DNA of 64,000 bases from assembly GCA_039519185.1 (NCBI GenBank), contig CM076847.1, forward strand, positions 54,443,708-54,507,707, read 5' to 3'. The position numbers and the translations under genes are program-made. The DNA is from Astragalus membranaceus. Lineage: Eukaryota; Streptophyta; Magnoliopsida; Fabales; Fabaceae. The notes under the pieces are model-generated. The model ran no database searches. It was not told where the DNA came from and saw only the letters and a list, made by a program, of their open reading frames with translations. Positions 1 through 9,331 of the stretch are shown here, one piece after another; positions within the stretch are counted from its first letter, which is position 1, and each line of letters opens with the position of its first letter.

Positions 1-990
1 TAATGCCCTTAGTGGCTATGCTTGTGATTGACGATGGATGTTATATTGATAATGACGTGTAAATGACGATGATGCCCTTCGTGGCTAGTAAATGACGTTT
101 TTGCCCTCAGTGGCTATTGTTTGAGTTGATGATGTTTATGAATAAGTGATGATGAAAATAAGTGACGTTGAGGCCCAAAAGGCTAAGCGACGATAAGGCC
201 CGAAAGGCTAAGTGACGTTGTTGTGTGTAATTATGAATTGACAGGTGCTGTGCCTCTTAGTAGGCAAAATGGTAAGTGACGGGTCACATAGTCGACCGTG
301 TATGTGTGTATTTGTGCGTGGTGTATGTCATAGTGTCTCATGCATCCCATGTGCATAAACCCAGTGACGTTTGAGGCCCAAAAGGCTAAGTGACGATGAG
401 GCCATAGAGGCTAAGCGACGTTTGTGAAAAGGTACCTCATGCATATGCCCGCGAGTGGGTTGCATTTCATACTCCTGCATGACATTGTGACGACTGGTTG
501 TGCCGAGTAACTTGATGATGGAATTGACTGTTTTATCCTTGATGATTGACTCGATGTTTCATGGTGTGGTAGATATAGTGTCGTAACTCTAGCTTAGTGC
601 TTATCATATGCTTTATTATATGGTTAGATGAACTCACCCCTTCTGTTTGAATGTTACCCCTATGCGGTAACGTGCAGGTGAGCTCAAGTGAAGGCTTAGG
701 TATCTTCACTAGCTGAGTCGGGTCGTCTGCTCTGATTATGTAACACTTGGGGGAAATAGAACGTTGTTTTAGTTTATTTAAGACTGTGTATAATTGTTGG
801 ACGTTCCGCTGTGAAGTTGTATTTTAATTTACAATGACGTTTTGTAAGTATTATAAGACTGTTTTCGAAAAGCGAGTAATTTGGCGCGTGACGTTTAACG
901 AAGTAAGTGTGACATCCCTTGTGGTGTATTTAAAAATTGAAAACTCTGATTTTACGCAAATAAATCAACGGGTAGAAAAGGGGTGTTACA
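1..990 (+). repeat. Element A 5' LTR (3' part only)
   Basis: Matches the last 990 bases of the complete LTR at 3949-6713 without offset change. It ends GGGGTGTTACA immediately before the primer-binding site. It holds the GCCC..GTGGCTA and GAGGCCCAAAAGGCTAA degenerate repeats, an inverted repeat GTTACC/GGTAAC (653-671) and the CAG|GT site at 677/678 discussed in the findings. The open frame at 834-1118 simply reads across the LTR end into the interior and is not a gene. Confidence 0.92.
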
Positions 991-994
991 TTAG

Positions 995-1006
995 TGGTAT
1001 CAGAGC
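995..1006 (+). promoter_or_regulatory. Primer-binding site, initiator-Met tRNA (element A)
   Basis: TGGTATCAGAGC, complementary to the 3' end of plant initiator-methionine tRNA, lies four bases after the LTR end. The following GTCCGTCCGGCCAAG is shared in similar form by elements B, D, F and the gag-only array. Confidence 0.92.
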
Positions 1007-3911
1007 AATGGTTGGTCCGTCCGGCCAAGTCGTCGAGTCGTTGTGTCGGTGTACGACCAACTGTTGTCTTTTAAGTGCTGACCAATATTTGTGTTGCAGG
1101 AAGGCCAAGAGTTGCTAATGGTAAGTGAACTTGTGGGGGAGAGGCCCCTGCTGGTACTGTGTGTTGTATTGCACTTCCGTGTGTGAACTTTGTGTCCCTG
1201 TTGTTGGTTGCTGTTCTTTAACCTTCTTGTGGAACGAATTCTGATTTCGTTTGTGTGGTTTTCAATAACTTACCTTGTTGTTTAATATTTGCATGTGTTT
1301 CGACTGGTTTAAATTTGTTTCGGCACTAGGTCTTGTATGAACTCTTGGGTGGTGTGTCTTGATGTGGAGTCTAAGTGCATTGTGAAAATTGTTTTGGTAA
1401 ATTACGTCAAGCTGTTACCCGACACACAAAAATGTTTTGATCACTCTAAGTGATGTCGTCCATGCTTAAAAATGTTGAGTTTTGATGTTCCTTGATTTAT
1501 AATTGTTTCCCATGATGAGACTGTCTGTATTTATTTTAAGGAATTATGACATCTTTTGCGTTAGTTGTTTATTTTTGGTGTGGTTCCTGATTGTTTTGAC
1601 ATGCAGTGTTGTACGTGTAGGGTCTTCATGAATTGTTTTGCAATTTCCATGCTACTTGGGGTTTGATATTGTACGCTTGGATTTTATGAAAATTTTTGGC
1701 CGTTACTTCTTGAATCGTGTTATGTGGTTTTGAAATCTGAAAAATAAAATGATTTCTGAAATTGTTTTTGAAGTGTCTAATGGACGATTTTACGGTTGGA
1801 TACTAAAATTAGTAATAAAATCTATTTTTTTAAATGAATGAACGTGGGTGTTGATCAAAGGAAATAAATTATTTTGACTTGGGATTTTAAATGAGGAAGT
1901 ATGGAGGTGAAGTTTTGGTTGGATTGGAAAATGATTTTTCTAGTTGGTTTTATTTGGAAAAGAGTAATGATTTGTTGTTGTGTCGATTTTAAAAACCTTG
2001 TCAAAAATGATTTGATGGCGATTTTGAAAACTAGTATTGGGTTTCTTTGGGAGCAAAAATGTATTAGTATGTACGAAACCTTGTGTGCTCTATGATGTTT
2101 AAATTGGTTAAGAAATATGGGCGTGCTCTATGTATTGTTTGATTTATATGGAATAAGTATTGCTCGTAATTTACATAGCGAGTGTGTTGAAGTGATTGAT
2201 GTATTTTAATTGGTTGGTGTAGGATTATTGGGGAGTTTAAACTATGCTTGATGGCTGAATTTGTGGCTGCTTAGATGCTTAATTTGTTGCTAAGCTCACT
2301 GTGTAGGCACTTTCTGAGTAGGTTTGACTTTCGGCTAAACTGGGACTGTTTTACTGGTTGATAAATCATATAACTTACAATTTTAGAAACTAGACTGAAC
2401 GCTTGTCATTTTGGCTTTGGTTTGGTCGCATTTGGAGTAGTATAGCTCCAGTTATGGGCTTCGCAAGTTAGGATAAAATTCTGGGGACTGTCTGGACATA
2501 GAGTCAGTGTTTTGATTGTGGTGCTTTCAAATGAAGTCCTTTTCGAATGAATCCAATTTCTTTGAAAACTAGACAAAATTCTTTACTGTTTGGGCTGAAG
2601 TTTCATGTTATTTGGGTTTGTTTTGGGCATTGTAGAAGAGTCACAACTTTGGACACAGTCGCTGCCCCATTTTCTGGACCTACTGCCTTGTTTGCGAAAA
2701 CTGTGCTATTGGACTCATCATTTTGAAATTCTAAAAATATAGCCAGAAACTAGACTCCGTAAGTTTTCCGTAGAGGGGTTGTTTCCTAAATTCCGATGTC
2801 TTTTAATAGGGTAAATAAATTGTTGAAGTTTATGTGTGAGTGCTGGAATTCCTGCGTTGCTTAGTTTATGCTGTCATTGTAACGGAAGAATGTTTTTGCA
2901 ATATCTTTTGACCCAGGAGTCCGATTTGAGTAAACTAAAATGTTTCGGAAAGCTTATTCAGAGGCCTAACTGAATATTATAATTTCAAGGCAAAAATTGA
3001 CTGTTTCTGGTGTCGTTGATTTTTAGGCGTGCCGGTCGAATTAGATTGTTGTAGTGTTGTCGGTGGCTTAGAGCCCCAAGTTGTTATTGTGTTGTCGGTG
3101 GCTTAGTGCCCCAAGTCGTTGCTGCAGTGTCGGCGCTTTGGTGCCCGAAGTTGCTGATGCGTTATTGACTATGGGATTGTTGATCCCGGAGTCTTGTCTC
3201 CAAGTTGTTGTCATGGGAGGGTTGGTCCCGGAGTTGTCTCCGCATTGTTGCTTTGTTGTTGCTTGTGGTTGCCTCGTTAATAATGTTGACGTTTATGTGT
3301 TGTATTAGGTACCGCCGAATGGCCCAAGTTATATTGTGTTGATTTGTTGTTGTGGGCCGATGGCCATGATTGATTAGTACGCCGCTACTATGCCCCACGC
3401 GTTGTTGTTGTTGATGATGTTGCTTTGCTGATGGTTTGTGGTTGTTGATGTCGCCTGAGTGGCAAAGTTGTTTGTTGATGTGGTTGTCGTGTTGTTAAAT
3501 TATGTGGCTTGTTGTACAACTGTGATGCACTCTGTGAATTTCGTTGTGATGCTGTGACGATCGATGTATTTCGTTATCCTTAAGGGTAGATGAGTGAGGT
3601 AGAATGCGAGCTAGTTTATCAGAGTAGCGCAGCGGAGTCTTAGCATGTCGTATTGGGAAGGAACTTTAATAGAGCTTAGGGGGTGATCACGTGGTACCAA
3701 CGTGATTACGCTCAAATCCCTATCAGAGATCCTTAGGGAGAGGATGTGTCTGATTGTTATTTCTCAAAGCTACCTGGCTGAATAAGTAGGAGGGACGGCC
3801 GCCCAATCACTTACCGCCGGTAATCAGAGAAATGGTGATCAGCATGGTAGATAGAACTAGTTGCCTAGATAGCTTAGTCTTTGTGGGAGAGTGTTAGCCT
3901 TGGCGGGTAAA

Positions 3912-3948
3912 AATTTCGAGGACGAAATTCCTTTAAGTGGGGGAGAGT
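3912..3948 (+). promoter_or_regulatory. Pre-PPT hairpin and polypurine tract (element A)
   Basis: AATTTCG-AGGA-CGAAATT (3912-3929) is a 7-bp stem with an AGGA loop. The polypurine tract AAGTGGGGGAGAGT (3935-3948) follows and abuts the 3' LTR; it would prime plus-strand DNA synthesis. Equivalent hairpins are present in every related element in the window. Confidence 0.85.
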
Positions 3949-5029
3949 TGTAACGCCCCAAAAATAATAGATTAATTTATTTAATTAATTAAATGAAATT
4001 GAGTGGTAGAAATAATAATATAATTATTATTTATTACTTAATAAAATAATTATAGGTGTTATTATATGTGAGCCTTAGTTGGGTTGGAAATAATTATTTT
4101 GAGGGGGGGGGGGGTGTGTAGCGTTTGGGCTTAAGTGGTGGAAGAAAGCCCGTGATCCAAGCCCAAGCATACTTAAGCTAGAAAATTAGGCTTAGCTCAT
4201 TTGTGTGCCAAGGAGAGAAAATTAGCGAAATTGAGAGAGAGGAGCCGAGAGGGGGCGCGGCGCCCATGGAGAAAAAGAGAAGAGGAGGCGCGACTTGGAG
4301 GAAGAGAGAGAAAGGGGCGTGAGGCAAGAGGAGAAGGGGATCGGGTTGCGGTGATTCTTGGAGCTTACGTATAAGGGATAGCGTGTTCGTCATAACCTAA
4401 GGTAAGGGTGGGTCTCATCTTCTCTATAATAGGGTTTTATGATGGGGACTAAGTAAGGGTAGGCTCTATGTATGCCGTTTTATGTACTTCTAGTGATTAT
4501 TGATGAACCCTAGGCATATGATAACTTGTTATTTGAGAAATTGTGGTTGATGATGATTTTGAGATAAATGTGATAATGTGTATGTTCAAGGTGATTGGAC
4601 ACGTTTTGATGATGATTTGATTGTGTTAAATGGTGTTCATATGCAATTGGTGATGATCGGTATGTTTGAGAATGGTTTGGTCATGTTTGATGATGTTTTG
4701 GCATGATGTGTGGGTGTTTTGATCAAGAATTCTGGTCCTTGGGCGCCTAGGGCGCCATATGTTTGATGTTGAGTTGCTAAAACTGTTGCTGAATTTTTCT
4801 GTTGCTGGAAGTGTTGCTTGGGTGAGCATATGGGGTGTGTTGGGTGCAATTTCAAATTCTGGGCATATTTTACCGTGCCATCTTTTGTATTTGCCTGCCC
4901 AAATTCAATTTTAAACATTTTGGCTCGAGTGGTTTTATTTTTGCACGTGTCATTTTGGAGTTGTCTCGGTGGGTGTTGCTTATGTGCGCCAATGTTGCTG
5001 CCTGCGCCAGTATCTGTGTTGCTGCCTGT

Positions 5030-5321
5030 GTCGAAGTGCTGAGACAGAAGCTGTCGAAGTGCTGAGACAGAAGCTGTCAAAGTGCTGAGACAGAAGCTGT
5101 CGAAGTGCTGAGACAGAAGCTGTCGAAGTGCTGAGACAGAAGCTGTCGAATTTGTTGAGACAGAAGCTGTCGAAGTACTGAGACAGAAGCTGTCGAATTT
5201 GTTGAGACAGAAGCTGTCGAAGTACTGAGACAGAAGCTGTCGAATTTGTTGAGACAGAAGCTGTCGAATTTGTTGAGACAGAAGCTGTCGAATTTGTTGG
5301 GACAGAAGCTGTCGAATTTGT
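5030..5321 (+). repeat. 23/24-bp minisatellite, 12 copies, each with a short palindrome
   Basis: GAGACAGAAGCTGTC recurs at about 5041, 5064, 5087, 5110, 5133, 5157, 5180, 5204, 5227, 5251 and 5275, and at 5299 with one change. Spacer variants (GTGCT, GTACT or ATTTGTT) give unit lengths of 23 or 24. Each unit contains GACAG-AAG-CTGTC. Relatives D and F lack this array; they carry GGCGCC clusters at the same LTR position. Confidence 0.93.
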
Positions 5322-5582
5322 CTCATTTTCCCCCTATTCTGTTTTTGACGTATCTTTTGACTCGGGCATCCGTTTTGAACGTTTCAAAAAGTGTTGGGAA
5401 GCTTTTCCAGTTGTCTACCTGTGTGTCTTATTTTTAAAATAAAAACTTATTATTTTCTGGTGGTTTCTGGGCGCCCAAGTGGCTGTCCCCGGTGGTCATT
5501 ACAGTGACGTTGTAAAGCCATATTGAGTCCTTTAAAAATCCTTTTTGCGTATAACCAACAGTTTTAACGCTTTAGTGTCAAA

Positions 5583-6150
5583 ATGGGTGATTATGACGAT
5601 GATGCCCTTAGTGGATAGTTAAATGACCTTTTTGCCCTTAGTGGCCAATGTTGTTGATAATGCTGTTTGATTGACGATGATGCCCTCAGTGGCTAGTACT
5701 TGAAAGGTTGATGATTTTGACGGTAATGCCCTTAGTGGCTATGCTTGTGATTGACGATGGATGTTATATTGATAATGACGTGTAAATGACGATGATGCCC
5801 TTCGTGGCTAGTAAATGACGTTTTTGCCCTCAGTGGCTATTGTTTGAGTTGATGATGTTTATGAATAAGTGATGATGAAAATAAGTGACGTTGAGGCCCA
5901 AAAGGCTAAGTGACGATAAGGCCCGAAAGGCTAAGTGACGTTGTTGTGTGTAATTATGAATTGACAGGTGCTGTGCCTCTTAGTAGGCAAAATGGTAAGT
6001 GACGGGTCACATAGTCGACCGTGTATGTGTGTATTTGTGCGTGGTGTATGTCATAGTGTCTCATGCATCCCATGTGCATAAACCCAGTGACGTTTGAGGC
6101 CCAAAAGGCTAAGTGACGATGAGGCCATAGAGGCTAAGCGACGTTTGTGA
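5583..6150 (+). repeat. Degenerate tandem repeats in element A LTR
   Basis: Two interspersed degenerate units: ATGACG followed by GCCCTTAGTGGCTA (about 5590-5840), and GTGACG followed by GAGGCCCAAAAGGCTAA (about 5885-6140). The same units occur inverted in both LTRs of element F (about 35820-36370 and 41045-41525) and at 1-420 in the 5' LTR. Confidence 0.8.
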
Positions 6151-6713
6151 AAAGGTACCTCATGCATATGCCCGCGAGTGGGTTGCATTTCATACTTCTG
6201 CATGACATTGTGACGACTGGTTGTGCCGAGTAACTTGATGATGGAATTGACTGTTTTATCCTTGATGATTGACTCGATGTTTCATGGTGTGGTAGATATA
6301 GTGTCGTAACTCTAGCTTAGTGCTTATCATATGCTTTATTATATGGTTAGATGAACTCACCCCTTCTGTTTGAATGTTACCCCTATGCGGTAACGTGCAG
6401 GTGAGCTCAAGTGAAGGTTTAGGTATCTTCACTAGCTGAGTCGGGTCGTCTGCTCTGATTATGTAACACTTGGGGGAAATAGAACGTTGTTTTAGTTTAT
6501 TTAAGACTGTGTATAATTGTTGGACGTTCCGCTGTGAAGTTGTATTTTAATTTACAATGACGTTTTGTAAGTATTATAAGACTGTTTTCGAAAAGCGAGT
6601 AATTTGGCGCGTGACGTTTAACGAAGTAAGTGTGACATCCCTTGTGGTGTATTTAAAAATTGAAAACTCTGATTTTACGCAAATAAATCAACGGGTAGAA
6701 AAGGGGTGTTACA

Positions 6714-7430
6714 AGTTACGCCTTGGCGAAATGTGTATACCGATGTTATTACACTTTGACAAAGAACGGTGTATATCGATGTTATTATTTTGCCGAAGTA
6801 CGGTGCATACTGACGTTAATTTCCCCTTTTATAAAGTACGATGTATACCGAGGTTATTTTATACCAAGAATATTATTCTACACTTTGACAAAGAACGGTG
6901 TATACCGGTGTTATCGATGGCCGAAGCAGCCGCAACCCTGAAGGGCGAGTTTGATCTGGGCTGAGTCCCGGTAAACTGCCTCGAAGGCGACATGCGTTAC
7001 GCGATCAAAGTCAAAACGAGCGCACAAGTTGACCGAGGTTGCCACTACCCTAAGGGGCGAGTTCGATCTGGGCTGAGTCCCGGTAAACTGCCCCAAAGGC
7101 GACATGCGTTACACGATCATAGTAAAAATGAACGCACAAGTTGGCCGAGGTTGCCACTGCCCCTAAGGCGACGTCCACCACTTGAGCGAATAACAACGCA
7201 AGTGCATAATTTTAACGAGCAAAAAGTAAAACGCAGCGGAGGTAAATAAAACCGGAATTGCGGGCAGTTAAATTAAGTAAACATTTCAAAACACCCCGGA
7301 TACGGTCGGGTCCTCAAGTTTAAAGACTACAAAAATATTACAAGCCAAAGCTCTGGTTCCACCCAGAACCCGGGACATTCCTCGCCACCGGTTCCACCCG
7401 GAACCCAAAAAAGGTACTTCTACTCGCAAA
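6714..7430. other. Repeat-rich non-coding flank between element A and the broken minus-strand gene
   Basis: Bases 6720-6920 hold degenerate copies of a unit with ACTTTGACAAAGAACGGTGTATACCG. Bases 6921-7175 hold just over two copies of a unit of about 112 bp containing GATCTGGGCTGAGTCCCGG. Bases 7180-7430 lie downstream of the stop codon of the minus-strand pseudogene and include two copies of GGTTCCACCCxGAACCC (near 7355 and 7390). No coding frame is convincing. It may be the trailing region of the element that owns the pseudogene. Confidence 0.6.
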
Positions 7431-7822
7431 TCAAGCCTGGGACGAGCGCGGATAAACAATTTCGTGTTCCTCAGAGCCAGGTTTGACCCTGACAATCTCC
7501 CCTCCCTCCACAGCGTGATCCACGCTCAGAACCTCCTGGTCTAGAAACAGGGAAGGGTGAATCACGACGATATGGGCAAGCGCTTTTTCAAAGCTTTCCG
7601 CAGCCACCTCGACTGCCAGATCCGCCACCTCGACCATCTCGAGCTTGACACCCCGGATCCTTTCATGAGCTCGTCTAAGATCCTCTTCTAATTCGGCAGC
7701 CCAGGTCGAGGGATCCATGCTAACCCCAGTCCTGACCTCCCCGGCTTCCCGAGTTGCAGCTTCAAGTTCCGAAATCCGAGTCCTCAACGAGGCAACCACC
7801 TCCACAGCATCCCTCTCTTGGT
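7431..7822 (-). pseudogene. 3' end of broken gypsy-type coiled-coil (gag-like) gene
   Basis: The minus strand reads a charged, helix-rich segment ending at a stop at 7431. Its first 115 bases are an exact second copy of 30766-30880, so this is the C-terminal part of the gene at 30766-32857, displaced 23 kb by insertion of element B. Residues after the duplication (ELEEDLRRAHERIRG and on) continue the coiled-coil style of the upstream part, and the two parts are in the same frame (offset 23058, a multiple of 3). The class is that of plant 'putative gypsy-type transposon' proteins. No catalytic domain is visible. Confidence 0.7.
7708..7822 (+). repeat. Left copy of ~115-bp direct duplication flanking element B
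   Basis: Bases 7708-7822 equal 30766-30880 with no gap (constant offset 23058). At its right edge it joins the LTR interior (AAAATAATGC) with one possible base of overlap. Normal integration of these elements gives 5 bases, as for D, E, F and the array. Confidence 0.93.
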
Positions 7823-9331
7823 AAAATAATGCAAAGATCAGAGTTCATAAAAATCTTTTTCAACAAACAATGGAGTGCCACATTTGCTTCGTGAAAACAA
7901 TAGACGGGTTAATTCGCTTTTGAAAACAGATACATAGCGCTTTCGGATGAACCGATAAAACAACCTTTTAGTCTTCAAAATAATTCCTCTTTAATTACTA
8001 CGCAGCGGATTCATAACAAGTTAATTCAAATAGACGTGGCGTCTTAACAACTCAAGACAGCTCAAAAACAACGACGTAACAACTTAAAGTTTCAACAACG
8101 AAATAACATAGCAACAATATTAAAACGTGTGTTCATTCCCCCCGAGTGTTACATATCAGAGCGACGACACCGACTCGATCAAACGAAGGTGAGCAGCCTT
8201 CATTCGTGATTACCTGCACGTTACCAACATCGGGGTAACATTCAAACAGAAGGGGTGAGATATCGCACTATATAATCAGACATATGAAAGACAATATGTA
8301 ACTCGGGTCATAGCATCAATTCATCATTTAACAGCAGTCAACATCATCACAATCACATAGGTATGCAACATGGATGCGGAATGTGACTCAACTCAGGGCC
8401 ACCGCCCTATAATGCATGTGGTACCATAATCCAGCCAATAAATAGAGGCATCAACATCGTAACTTCATTTCATCGTAATTTGCAAGTCCAGGCCATCGTG
8501 TTTTGACCATAGCTCCATGGTAAAAATATGCTATGTATGCGACGTTATGTAAATGCACAACCAATAAACAACGATTACATAGCAACGCAACAACATCGGA
8601 AATCATCGTTGGCCATAGGTTTTTGGCAGCCCACAGCGCCAAAACACAACACAGCAACAAGGCAGCCAGGTTTTTGGCGCCCATGGCGCCCCTGCGCCAG
8701 ACACAGCAACAAGGCAGCCAGATTTTTGGCGCCTATGGCGCCCCTGCGCCAGACACAGCAACAAGGCAGCCAAATTTTTGGCGCCCATAGCGCCCCTGCG
8801 CCAGGAACACAGCAACATCACAATTGGCGCCCATGGTGCCCAGGACAGAACAACAACCGGGCGGCCAGGTTTTGGCGCCCTTGGCGCCCATGCGCCAGGA
8901 ACCTGCGAGACAGCAACACACAAACAGCAAGATGGGGCCCATGGCGCCCAGCAATATTTCAGGAACGGCGCCCATGCGCCCAGGCAACAGAACACGCACA
9001 GAATGGCGCCCAACAACATTAAACACGGGACGGCGCCCATGGCGCCCTGCGGCAGAATCAAAAACGGCGCCCATGGCGCCCATGCACAGAATTTTGGTTC
9101 CAAAACATCAACGAGCATGATCACACATCGTCAAATGGCAACAATCATCATCAATCGAAATTAACATCATCATTTAAAGTTCAATACCTACAACTAGGGT
9201 TTTCTAAACTTAATAACACCTAGGGTTCCATAACCTTCCTACATAGAGCCATTCATACACCCAATTATAGAGATAGAACCCCACCCTTACCTTAGCGTTG
9301 AAGAATTCGAAGTCTTTGGCTTGCCCTAGCT
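7822..9331 (-). repeat. Element B 3' LTR, outer part
   Basis: Matches the right-hand LTR from base 28562 on, so the first 22 bases (TGTAACACCCC and on) are absent. Compared with 28540-30765 it lacks about 370 bp at the junction near 8619-8628, where CCATAGG joins TTTTTGGC. A GGCGCC-rich cluster occupies 8628-9080; the long open frames there on both strands are low-complexity translations of GGCGCC and GCGCCAG repeats. It is interrupted at 9331 by element D. Confidence 0.9.

Larger units (their letters stand above)
991..3948 (+). other. Element A non-coding interior
   Basis: No frame of this 2.96-kb interior resembles gag, protease, RT or integrase, and the longest open frames are short and unlike known proteins. 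It is clearly related to the interiors of D (11946-14937) and F (37649-40382, inverted). Near its start an acceptor-like TTGTGTTGCAG (ending at 1099) and a donor-like GTAAGT (1121) enclose 21 bases ending in an ATG, at the place where related coding elements start gag. Bases 2905-2975 hold a version of the TTTTGACTCGG module also found in the LTRs. Confidence 0.8.
1..6713 (+). mobile_element. Element A: non-autonomous LTR retrotransposon with non-coding interior (LARD-like), left end outside window
   Basis: Two direct LTR copies bound a non-coding interior. Bases 1-990 match 5724-6713 at a constant offset of 5723, so the left LTR is cut by the window edge. The right LTR starts TGTAACGCCCC at 3949 and ends GGGGTGTTACA at 6713. 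An initiator-Met primer-binding site follows the left LTR and a purine tract precedes the right one. The interior (991-3948) has no gag or pol frame. Large LTRs with a large non-coding interior fit a LARD-like element that would need proteins from another element. The left target duplication is not visible; the right flank begins AGTTA. Elements D and F are relatives. Confidence 0.9.
3949..6713 (+). repeat. Element A 3' LTR, complete (2765 bp)
   Basis: Runs TGTAACGCCCC to GGGGTGTTACA. In order it has an AT-rich start, a poly-G run near 4102, a GA-rich tract (about 4215-4340), a donor-like AAG|GTAAGGG (GT at 4402), a 23/24-bp minisatellite (5030-5321), the TTTTGACTCGGGCATCCG module (about 5350), degenerate GCCC/GGCTA repeats (5583-6150), the GTTACC/GGTAAC hairpin (6376-6394) with CAG|GT (6400/6401), and the end. 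The 229-residue minus-strand open frame at 4637-5326 is a translation of the minisatellite. Confidence 0.93.

Noticed and set aside
834..1118. 94-residue plus-strand frame, also at 6557-6964
   Set aside because: Starts in the LTR end and runs into whatever follows; the two versions share only the LTR part.
5030..5321. CRISPR-like regular repeat spacing
   Set aside because: Contiguous minisatellite without unique spacers, inside a plant LTR.
4637..5326. 229-residue minus-strand frame rich in RQLLSQ repeats
   Set aside because: It is the translation of the 23/24-bp minisatellite in element A's LTR; no start context and no homologue.
8528..9164. Several long overlapping frames on both strands (Trp/Arg/Pro-Ala-rich), also at 29582-30306, 36502-36997, 41660-42176 and 46535-46839 with its repeats
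   Set aside because: All lie over GGCGCC/GCGCCAG clusters in LTRs. Open frames in most phases are a composition effect.
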